A stretch of DNA of 64,000 bases from JAIOSF01 sp047159865 (lineage in GTDB: Bacteria > Campylobacterota > Campylobacteria > Campylobacterales > Arcobacteraceae). Numbering within the stretch: position 1 is the stretch's first letter; each line of letters starts with the position of its first letter. The notes under the pieces are model-generated. The model did no database searches. It saw only the letters and a list, made by a program, of their open reading frames with translations, and was not told the origin of the DNA. Both the position numbers and the translations under genes were made by a program. This document shows, piece by piece, positions 57,764-64,000 of the stretch. Where the stretch lies: positions 1,054,001 through 1,118,000 of the forward strand of contig NZ_AP038804.1 of NCBI RefSeq assembly GCF_047159865.1, in the 5' to 3' direction.

Positions 57764-57997
57764 TTATACTTTAGTTGTTGTGTCAGTAGTAGAACTTTTA
57801 GTTTCTTCTACTTTTTCATCTTCAATTTTTTTATCATTTGTAGCCATAGTTGTAGGCTCGTCTTCTTTTATTGCACCTTTGAAATCTTTGATACCTTTAC
57901 CAAGACCTTTCATCATTTCAGGTATTTTCTTTCCTCCAAATAACAATACAACAACTGCTACTATTGCAAATAATTCAAATCCGCTAGGCATTCCCAT
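57764..57997 (-). CDS. tatA: Twin-arginine translocase subunit TatA
   Basis: Pore-forming subunit of the Tat export system. The 77-residue protein has the short N-terminal membrane helix (FELFAIVAVVVLLFGGKKIP), the Phe-Gly hinge (LLFGGKK) and the amphipathic helix MMKGLGKGIKDFKGAIKED, then an acidic, Thr-rich tail. The TatA/TatE type is clear; TatB is unlikely given FGGKK and the short tail. Its -10 box (58029-58034) lies 1 bp from copy B of the 33-bp repeat. Confidence 0.94.
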   Translation of the reverse strand: MGMPSGFELFAIVAVVVLLFGGKKIPEMMKGLGKGIKDFKGAIKEDEPTTMATNDKKIEDEKVEETKSSTTDTTTKV

Positions 57998-58028
57998 AAT
58001 AAATTCCTTTTATAAATAATTTTAAACG

Positions 58029-58034
58029 ATTATA
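58029..58034 (-). promoter_or_regulatory. Probable -10 box for tatA-argS
   Basis: TATAAT on the minus strand in AGTATAATCG, 31 bp before the tatA ATG. The 33-bp repeat begins 1 bp upstream and so covers the -35 region. Confidence 0.6.
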
Positions 58035-58035
58035 C

Positions 58036-58068
58036 TAAATAAACTCTTAACCATTGATATATTAAAAT
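58036..58068 (-). repeat. 33-bp dispersed repeat, copy B
   Basis: Reverse complement of 29218-29250, identical over all 33 bp; the flanks differ. It lies in the divergent tatA-SDR region and, read on the minus strand, ends 1 bp before the tatA -10 box. The same strand of copy A points towards hemJ. Confidence 0.8.
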
Positions 58069-58122
58069 GGCTTCTTAGTATATAGAGAGATTCATCATAT
58101 TTTAAATAAGGTTATTACTTCA

Positions 58123-58758
58123 ATGAAAAAAGCAATTGTAACAGGGTATAGTTCTGGAATAGGGGAAGCAATTTCTGAGATATTAGAAAAAAATGGTTAT
58201 ATAATCGTTAAATTAGAATCTAGGTTAGATGATTTGGTGTTACTTGAAAAAGAGGTGAAAGATATTTTAAGAAGTAACGATATTGACTTATTGGTTAACT
58301 GTGCAGGTGTTGGTATTTTTCAGCCACATGAAGAGATAAGTATCATAAAAATAAAAGAGCTTATAGATGTGAATTTAACAGCTCCAATAGTTTTAAGTAA
58401 TTTATTGCTTAGAAGTTTGAAAAAAACTCAAGGTCATATTATAAATATTGCTTCAATAGAAGCGACAAAACATTCAAAATTTTCTGCTTTGTATACAGCT
58501 ACAAAAAGTGGCTTAAGAGATTTTGGATTGAGTTTATTTGAAGAGTTACGAAAAAGTGGTGTGGGAGTAACCACTATAAATCCAGATTTAACACAAACAA
58601 ATTTTTTTGATGATTTACAATTTGAACCATCAAAAAAAGAAAATACCTTTCTTTTACCCCAAACTATAGCTCAAACTGTTTTAGATGTATTAAATACAAA
58701 AGGTGTGATTACAGATATCACAGTAAGACCTCAAAAGTTTGAGATAAAAAGAAAATAA
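58123..58758 (+). CDS. Short-chain dehydrogenase/reductase
   Basis: A 211-residue NAD(P)-dependent oxidoreductase: cofactor motif TGYSSGIGEAI, LVNCAGVGIF, catalytic Ser in NIASIEA and the YxxxK pair YTATKSGLRDFG. The residue after the first strand (KLESRLDDL) is acidic or small rather than Arg, so cofactor preference is unclear. The substrate is unknown. It is alone on the plus strand and converges on the carbon-nitrogen hydrolase gene (11-bp gap). Confidence 0.88.
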   Translation: MKKAIVTGYSSGIGEAISEILEKNGYIIVKLESRLDDLVLLEKEVKDILRSNDIDLLVNCAGVGIFQPHEEISIIKIKELIDVNLTAPIVLSNLLLRSLKKTQGHIINIASIEATKHSKFSALYTATKSGLRDFGLSLFEELRKSGVGVTTINPDLTQTNFFDDLQFEPSKKENTFLLPQTIAQTVLDVLNTKGVITDITVRPQKFEIKRK

Positions 58759-58769
58759 AAAAATAGTTT

Positions 58770-59483
58770 TTAAATACCTGTATTTAGATATCTTCTCATA
58801 ACTTTTATCTCTTTTGGTAAAAATTCTAAAGAGAGTCTTTTTTTCTGATCATCTTTGGTTACTTTCCCAAAAGGTGTTATGATAGCACTTGATTTTGCCA
58901 TATTTTTATTTGCACTATTACTTGCAACGACATAGCACTGATTTGCAACAGCTAAAGCACTAGTAAGTGTTTCATAGTTTTCTTTTCTAGCTTTTCCCCA
59001 CATTGCAGGTACAAGAATGATATCTGCACCTTGAACCTTTTTCCAAAGCTCTATAAATCGTAACTCAAAACAGATAAGAGAGGCAACTTTTATACCATCT
59101 ATGTCAATGATTTTTATATCATTTTCTCTACCTGCTGTAAAATATTTTCTTTCATCATCAAGAACAAATAGTTTTGCTTTTGATTGAGTATGTACAATTT
59201 TTCCTTTATGAAAGATATGCAAAGTATTATAATATCGATCATTGTGTTTAGTAATCATTGTAATCGCAATCGTTTTATGTCTAGAAAATATTGTAAGTAG
59301 TTCGGTTGCTTTTTGTGTCATTTTTACAGCATCTTCCAATCGCTCGTAAGAATAGCTCGTAAGAAACAGTTCTGGAAATAAAATAAAAGAATTTTGTGGA
59401 GAGTTAGCAATGTGTTTTTCTAATTTATACAAGTTTTTCTCAAAAGAACTTGATGTTTTAAGTTGTAAAGATATTAAAATCAT
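58770..59483 (-). CDS. Carbon-nitrogen hydrolase (nitrilase superfamily) protein
   Basis: A 237-residue amidase of the nitrilase superfamily with the catalytic triad Glu (ILFPELFLTSYSYE), Lys (HTQSKAKLF) and Cys (VASLICFELRF). The order and spacing are intact, so it is probably active. Specificity is unknown. It lies 26 bp downstream of nrdB on the same strand and may be read from the nrdB promoter. Confidence 0.88.
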   Translation of the reverse strand: MILISLQLKTSSSFEKNLYKLEKHIANSPQNSFILFPELFLTSYSYERLEDAVKMTQKATELLTIFSRHKTIAITMITKHNDRYYNTLHIFHKGKIVHTQSKAKLFVLDDERKYFTAGRENDIKIIDIDGIKVASLICFELRFIELWKKVQGADIILVPAMWGKARKENYETLTSALAVANQCYVVASNSANKNMAKSSAIITPFGKVTKDDQKKRLSLEFLPKEIKVMRRYLNTGI

Positions 59484-59509
59484 AGAATTTTTTCTATCGA
59501 TTATGAAGA

Positions 59510-60529
59510 TTAAAAATCATCAAAATCAATAGAACCTTTTGAATAGTTTATCACATTTCCTTCAAAGAAGTTTGTTCTTTGGTCGTTAAAACTTGAGTAA
59601 CCATCCACCCAAGGGATTGGGTGTTTTACATTGTATTCTGGTGCATAACCAATTGCTTCTAGTCTTCTATCTGCTAGATATTCTATGTATTGTCGAATGA
59701 TATTTTTAGTAAAACCTAAAATCTGTCCTTGCGTGATATAATCTCCCCAAGAAGATTCTAAATCTACAGCTTGCCTGAACATTGTTCTTACCTCTTCTTC
59801 TAACTCATCATCAAAAAGTTCAGGTCTTTCTTTTTTTGTACTATTGATCATGTTTTGAAAGAGTAAAAGATGTGTTACTTCATCTCTTTGAATAAATTTT
59901 ATCATTTGTGAAGAACCTAACATTTTCCCTGATTTACCAAGTGCATAAAGAGCAGCAAAACCTGCATAAAAATAAAGTCCCTCTAAGATTTGGTTTGCAA
60001 ACATAGCTAAAACTATTTTTTTATCTGAAATATCTCCACTTAGATTTTTATAAGTACCAGCTATAAAATTGTTTTTTTCTTTTAGTTTTGCATCTGTTTT
60101 CCACATATCATAAATCAAATCTGTATTATCAGAAATAGATTCAACCATAACAGCGTATGATTTACTATGATTTGCTTCTTCATAAGACTGTCTTGAAAGA
60201 CAAGCATTGATTTCTGGTGCTGTGATATATGGGTTTATATTATCCATCAGATTATTTGTTTGGAGGGAGTCCATAAAAATAAGTTGTGAAAGTACTAGGT
60301 CATACATTCTTTTTTCTGGTGGTGTAAGATATTTGTAATCTTTTGCATCTTGGGTCATTTGAACTTCTCTTGGAAACCAAGTATTTGCTTCCATTTGATC
60401 CCAAAGTCTAGATGCCCATTCGTATTTACACTTTGTAAAATTTATCATACCATCAGGATTTCCACCAAAAGTTCTTCGATCGTTTAAGTTTTCAACTGAA
60501 CTAGGGTTATAAATTGTTTTTCTTTCCAT
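59510..60529 (-). CDS. nrdB: Ribonucleoside-diphosphate reductase, beta subunit
   Basis: Class Ia/Ib-type radical-generating subunit. The 339-residue ferritin-like protein has the iron ligands in WDQMEANTWFPREVQM, SRQSYEEANHSKSYAVM and RDEVTHLLLFQNM, with the radical-tyrosine helix region (AGFAALYALG/ SYAVMVES). The C-terminal FDDF end, used to dock NrdA, is present (SIDFDDF). It has its own TATAAT box (60564-60569) and is separated from nrdA by 127 bp with a strong hairpin, so expression is not strictly tied to nrdA. Confidence 0.96.
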   Translation of the reverse strand: MERKTIYNPSSVENLNDRRTFGGNPDGMINFTKCKYEWASRLWDQMEANTWFPREVQMTQDAKDYKYLTPPEKRMYDLVLSQLIFMDSLQTNNLMDNINPYITAPEINACLSRQSYEEANHSKSYAVMVESISDNTDLIYDMWKTDAKLKEKNNFIAGTYKNLSGDISDKKIVLAMFANQILEGLYFYAGFAALYALGKSGKMLGSSQMIKFIQRDEVTHLLLFQNMINSTKKERPELFDDELEEEVRTMFRQAVDLESSWGDYITQGQILGFTKNIIRQYIEYLADRRLEAIGYAPEYNVKHPIPWVDGYSSFNDQRTNFFEGNVINYSKGSIDFDDF

Positions 60530-60563
60530 GATGGTACTCCATATAAATTTTTGTTTGAAAAGA

Positions 60564-60569
60564 ATTATA
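60564..60569 (-). promoter_or_regulatory. Probable -10 box for nrdB
   Basis: TATAAT on the minus strand in AGATATAATTC, 34 bp before the nrdB ATG and downstream of the nrdA hairpin. Confidence 0.55.
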
Positions 60570-60609
60570 TCTGAAAAAGAATTAAAAATGAAGCAGATAA
60601 TTGTAGATT

Positions 60610-60640
60610 GAGTATGTTAATTTGACTTCTTAACATACTC
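60610..60640. terminator. Strong hairpin between nrdA and nrdB
   Basis: A perfect 11-bp stem GAGTATGTTAA/TTAACATACTC with a 9-nt loop, 16 bp after the nrdA stop. No U-tract follows on the minus strand, so it may stabilise or attenuate mRNA rather than end it outright. Confidence 0.55.
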
Positions 60641-60656
60641 TTTAGTATAGTTGAGT

Positions 60657-63041
60657 TTATTGACACCCTACACATTCTTGACTTCTGTCTGCTACATCTG
60701 AAACTGATTCAGGTGATTGACCTCTTAGATAGTAAGTTGATTTTAATCCTAATTGCCACGCTAAAGTATAAATTTCGTGGAGATACTTTCCACTTGCTTT
60801 ATCTAAAGACATAAATATATTTGTAGATTGACCTTGATCTATCCATTTTTGTCTTACAGCAGCAGCTTTTATAAGGTCTAATTGATTTACTTCATAGGCA
60901 GGGATATAGTAATTCCATGTTTCTGGTGAAAGATTTGGAACAACTACTGGAATTTGTCCACTTAAGTTTTCTTCAAACCATTTTCTTTTGTATACAGGTT
61001 CTATAGCTTGTGTAGTTCCAACTAAAATAGAGATAGATGAAGTAGGTGCAATTGCCATAAGGTAACCATTTCTCATACCATTAGCTTTTACTTTTTCTCT
61101 TAACTTATTCCAGTCATATCCATCATCAAATAAGTCTTTTTGTACCAATGCATTTACAGCAATTGGTGCTGAATCCATTGGCATAATACCTTTAGACCAT
61201 TTTGAACCTTCAAATGTTGGGTAGATACCTTTTTCTATTGCTAAATTAGATGATGCATTAATTGCATTATAGCTTATGATTTCCATAATGTTATCTATCT
61301 TTTTAAGATGCTCATCACTTCCCCACATAATAGATGACTCTGCTAACATTTGTGATTCACCCATAACACCAAGACCAATAGCTCTTGTTTTTAGATTTGT
61401 TGCTTTTACTTTTCTTAAAGGATAAAAGTTTAAATCAATAACATTATCAAGCATTCTAATTGCTGTAGGGATTACCCTTTCGATATCTTCTTTTGTATTT
61501 ATTTTACTTAAATTAACAGAGGCAAGATTACAAACAGCAGTATCTCCATCGATTTTCTCTTTTTCAACAATAAATATTTTTTGACCTTGTAAACTATCTA
61601 ATGCTGTAATTTTATTGGCTTTTTTTACTATCCCATTATCTAAAGTTACTTCATCTTCCTCTTCAAATGTAAGAACTTCACCATTATCTAATTCGATTTT
61701 AATTAGATAATGATTTGGGTTTGTATTTTGGAATATTTCAGTACATAAGTTACTACTTCTAATAAACCCAGTATGGTCATTCGGGTTTGCTTTATTTGCA
61801 GTATCTTTAAAACATAAAAATGGACTACCTGATTCAAAGTAAGAAGTTAATATTTTTTTCCATAAAGATTTTGCTTTCATTTGTTCTTTAGTTATCGACG
61901 CATCATTTTCATACTCAATATATCTTTTTTCAAACGCCTCACCAGTTAAACCTGCTAAATCTTTCACTTCGTAAGGATCAAATAGAGTCCAGTGTTCATC
62001 TGCTAAAATTCTTTTCATAAAGAGGTCATTTAGCCATAGTGCAGGAAATAAGTCGTGTGCTCTTCGTCTCTCTTCTCCAGAGTTTTTCTTTAAGTCAATA
62101 AAATCTTCAATATCCATATGCCAAGGCTCTAAATAAACAGCAATAGCTCCTTTTCTAGTTCCTAATTGATCAACTGCAAGTGCGATATCATTTGTGATTT
62201 TTAAAAATGGAACAGTACCACCAGCTGCACTTTTGTGACCATCAATCACTCCACCTAAAGAACGGATAGAGTTCCAGTCCCAACCAATACCACCACCAAA
62301 TTTAGATAATAATGCCATCTCTTTATATCCATCAAAAATACCTTCGATATTATCAGGACTTGATCCTATATAACAAGATGAAAGTTGGTGTCTATTTGTT
62401 CGTGCATTTGATAAAGTTGGTGTTGCTAACATCACTTCAAATCTAGAAATCACATCATAAAATTCTTTTGCTTTTGCTTGTTTATCTGTTTCATTTTGTG
62501 CTAAAAACATAGCTATACCCATGAACATTTGTTGAGGAAGTTCAATAGGTTGTTTATCGTTATTTTTTAATAAATATCTATCATAGAGTGTTTTCATACC
62601 TAAATAGTTAAAGAGATAATCTCTTGTAGGGTCAAGATATTGACTTAAATCATCTAAATCATATCCTTCTTCAAGTCCAGGGATAATTCGTCCAGCTTCT
62701 TGACCATATTTGATATACTCAGTTAAATGACAATAAGCATTCCCTTTTATACCATGAGTAGCTTTTCCTACTTTATGATACAAGTCAAACAAAAATAATC
62801 GAGCAGCAACAAATGTCCAGTTTGGTACATCTATATCTATTTTTTCAACTGCAGTTTTGACTAAAGCATCTTGGATATCACTTGAACTCATACCATCTAT
62901 AAATTTTATTTGCGCATCTATTTCTAGTTCACTTTGACTTACTCCGGGTAGATTCTCAGTTGCAGAAATGGTATGCTTCTGGATCTTTGTTATATCTAAA
63001 ACCTCTTGGCGACCATTTCTTTTCTGAATCATTATTCCCAT
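60657..63041 (-). CDS. nrdA: Ribonucleoside-diphosphate reductase, alpha subunit
   Basis: Catalytic subunit that reduces NDPs to dNDPs. The 794-residue protein has an N-terminal ATP-cone (about 1-90, IQKRNGRQEVLDITKIQK), active-site Cys in NRHQLSSCYIGSS, SSNLCTEIF, the radical-transfer region and the C-terminal redox pair CVGCQ at its very end. Between NLCTEI and AVCNLASVNL is an insertion of about 70 residues, typical of Campylobacterota. The first ATG (63041) has a good GAGGA site. It has a nearby hairpin and separate nrdB promoter. Confidence 0.97.
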   Translation of the reverse strand: MGIMIQKRNGRQEVLDITKIQKHTISATENLPGVSQSELEIDAQIKFIDGMSSSDIQDALVKTAVEKIDIDVPNWTFVAARLFLFDLYHKVGKATHGIKGNAYCHLTEYIKYGQEAGRIIPGLEEGYDLDDLSQYLDPTRDYLFNYLGMKTLYDRYLLKNNDKQPIELPQQMFMGIAMFLAQNETDKQAKAKEFYDVISRFEVMLATPTLSNARTNRHQLSSCYIGSSPDNIEGIFDGYKEMALLSKFGGGIGWDWNSIRSLGGVIDGHKSAAGGTVPFLKITNDIALAVDQLGTRKGAIAVYLEPWHMDIEDFIDLKKNSGEERRRAHDLFPALWLNDLFMKRILADEHWTLFDPYEVKDLAGLTGEAFEKRYIEYENDASITKEQMKAKSLWKKILTSYFESGSPFLCFKDTANKANPNDHTGFIRSSNLCTEIFQNTNPNHYLIKIELDNGEVLTFEEEDEVTLDNGIVKKANKITALDSLQGQKIFIVEKEKIDGDTAVCNLASVNLSKINTKEDIERVIPTAIRMLDNVIDLNFYPLRKVKATNLKTRAIGLGVMGESQMLAESSIMWGSDEHLKKIDNIMEIISYNAINASSNLAIEKGIYPTFEGSKWSKGIMPMDSAPIAVNALVQKDLFDDGYDWNKLREKVKANGMRNGYLMAIAPTSSISILVGTTQAIEPVYKRKWFEENLSGQIPVVVPNLSPETWNYYIPAYEVNQLDLIKAAAVRQKWIDQGQSTNIFMSLDKASGKYLHEIYTLAWQLGLKSTYYLRGQSPESVSDVADRSQECVGCQ

Positions 63042-63129
63042 TGTAAATCCTCTATAGTAGTTAACTTTATTTTATATTTTAAAATCCGATTTTAGCAAAC
63101 TGTAACTTAAATAAAGAAGACAGCTTTTT

Positions 63130-63170
63130 TGACTAATTTATAATTTAAGTTTTTAACCATTTTTATAGAA
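63130..63170. other. Degenerate copy of part of the 33-bp repeat in the nrdA-gap region
   Basis: Between divergent nrdA and gap, TTTTTAACCATTTTTATA (63149-63166) matches the TCTTAACCATTGATATA part of the 33-bp repeat at most positions, including an intact TTAACCATT. It shares the divergent-promoter setting of copies A and B. Too degenerate to call a copy with confidence. Confidence 0.3.
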
Positions 63171-63216
63171 AAAATTAGCTAAAATAGAATAAATTTATAA
63201 ACCCGAAAGGATTACA

Positions 63217-64000
63217 ATGGCTGTAAAAGTTGCGATTAATGGATTAGGTAGAATAGGTAGATGTGTTGCAAAGATAGTTGCTACACGAGATGATGTTGAG
63301 TTAGTAGCTGTAAATGCTAGTGGAGCAGAAGATATGATTCAGTATAACCTTAGATACGATACAGTTCATGGCAATAGACACGATATTAAAGTTGAAAATG
63401 GATATATCTGCATTGGAAACGATAAAGCGAAACTATTTAGTGAACGAGATCCATCAAATTTAGATTTTGCTTCTTTAGGTGTAGATGTTGTATTAGAGTG
63501 TACAGGAGCATTTTTAACACAAGAATCAGTGCAAGGATATCTTGATAATGGTATCAAAAAAGTAGTATTTTCAGCACCAGCTAAAGATGATACTGCAACA
63601 TTTGTTATGGGTGTAAACGAAAATACTTATTCAGGGCAATCAATAGTTTCAAATGCTTCATGTACTACAAATGGTTTAGCTCCTATGGCAAAAGTACTTG
63701 ATGATGCTTTTGGCATTGAAAAAGGTTTGATGACAACTATTCATTCATACACAAGTTCTCAACCAATCCTAGATGCAAAAGATAAAAAAGATCCAAGAAA
63801 AGGAAGAGCTGGAGCTACAAATTTAATTCCTGCTTCAACAGGTGCTGCGAAAGCTATTGCAAAAGTTATGCCACATTTAAATGGAAAACTAAACGGTCAA
63901 GCAATCAGAGTTCCAACTCCAAATGTATCTGTAGTTGATTTAACAGTTACATTAAAAAATGATACAACATTAGAAGAAGTACAAAAAGCTTTTACAGAAG
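63217..64000 (+). CDS. gap: Glyceraldehyde-3-phosphate dehydrogenase, partial
   Basis: Oxidises glyceraldehyde 3-phosphate with NAD and phosphate. The frame starts at ATG 63217 (GAAAGGATTACA upstream) and is open to the window end, so about 261 residues are present. Motifs: INGLGRIGRCVAKI, the active-site SNASCTTNGLAPM with catalytic Cys, HSYTSSQPILD, and ATNLIPASTGAAKAIAKVMP. The lack of a stop in the window is due to the edge, not a break. It is divergent from nrdA across 175 bp. Confidence 0.96.
   Translation, partial: MAVKVAINGLGRIGRCVAKIVATRDDVELVAVNASGAEDMIQYNLRYDTVHGNRHDIKVENGYICIGNDKAKLFSERDPSNLDFASLGVDVVLECTGAFLTQESVQGYLDNGIKKVVFSAPAKDDTATFVMGVNENTYSGQSIVSNASCTTNGLAPMAKVLDDAFGIEKGLMTTIHSYTSSQPILDAKDKKDPRKGRAGATNLIPASTGAAKAIAKVMPHLNGKLNGQAIRVPTPNVSVVDLTVTLKNDTTLEEVQKAFTE

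Noticed and set aside
1..64000. tRNA, rRNA, CRISPR arrays, insertion sequences and prophage genes
   Set aside because: None was recognised by eye. I cannot run a covariance or repeat search, so a very divergent RNA gene could have been missed.

Overview
The window reads as one stretch of a bacterial chromosome from the Campylobacterota, most like the Arcobacter group. Reasons: very low G+C throughout; dense housekeeping genes with frequent TTG starts and 4-bp ATGA overlaps; TATAAT -10 boxes with no clear -35; a histidine kinase with an HQWRQPL-type H-box; a UPF0323 lipoprotein; separate gatB and gatC beside a GltX; HemJ, RNase J and a nucleoside phosphorylase next to rlmN. Species cannot be fixed from this. 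No rRNA, tRNA, CRISPR array, insertion sequence or prophage was seen. The genes at bases 1 (pabC-like) and 64000 (gap) are cut by the window edges.

Layout. 1-7.3 kb, minus strand: ksgA-rnj, then rluB-rarA-pyrB-pabB-pabC. 7.4-19.8 kb, plus strand: hisF, nucleoside phosphorylase, rlmN, two tiny membrane proteins, kdsD, pabA/trpG, a GT39-like membrane protein, an ABC-F protein, a DEAD-box helicase, a pseudopilin with a hidden 5' end, dapC, an unknown gene and murC. 19.9-21.6 kb: a two-gene cassette of an AAA/ABC-type ATPase and a small PD-(D/E)XK-like protein, the one part that looks accessory. 21.9-26.0 kb, minus: OFA-type MFS transporter, PAS histidine kinase and diheme cytochrome c peroxidase. 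26.2-41 kb, mostly plus: purB, a Cys-tailed repeat protein, purT (minus), hemJ, 2-hydroxyacid dehydrogenase, FAH-family hydrolase, a Phd/YefM-like fusion, cheY-like, gltX, ArsC-like, UPF0323 lipoprotein, an OmpR-type regulator with a glutathionylspermidine synthase-like gene, dCMP deaminase, a methyltransferase, a SurA-like chaperone, gatB and gpsA. 42-50.8 kb, mainly minus: SspB-like, methyltransferase, hisG, coaX, (nadD-rsfS on plus), crcB, plsC, an SH3 membrane protein, purQ, purS, purC and ctpA. 50.9-56 kb, plus: mscS, DUF748, tgt, gatC and an Spx/ArsC-like gene. 56-64 kb: a tiny membrane protein, argS and tatA (minus), an SDR (plus), carbon-nitrogen hydrolase, nrdB and nrdA (minus), gap (plus).

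Functional threads. Purine synthesis is spread over five genes (purB, purT, purC, purS, purQ). p-Aminobenzoate synthesis is split between pabB/pabC and a pabA/trpG 10 kb away. GltX, GatB and GatC fit transamidation-based charging of tRNA(Gln)/tRNA(Asn). Deoxynucleotide supply is covered by nrdA, nrdB and a dCMP deaminase.

Most notable signals: (i) an identical 16-bp palindrome three times within 4.2 kb (4560, 7376, 8767) that closely resembles ParB-binding parS centromere sites; (ii) the ATPase plus PD-(D/E)XK cassette, a candidate defence system; (iii) a 33-bp sequence repeated exactly, in opposite orientation, in two divergent promoter regions 29 kb apart; (iv) four direct repeats at exact 11-bp spacing upstream of the OmpR-type regulator; (v) two genes, rlmN and the pseudopilin, whose conserved N-termini lie upstream of any ATG, GTG or TTG, suggesting AUA or AUU initiation.
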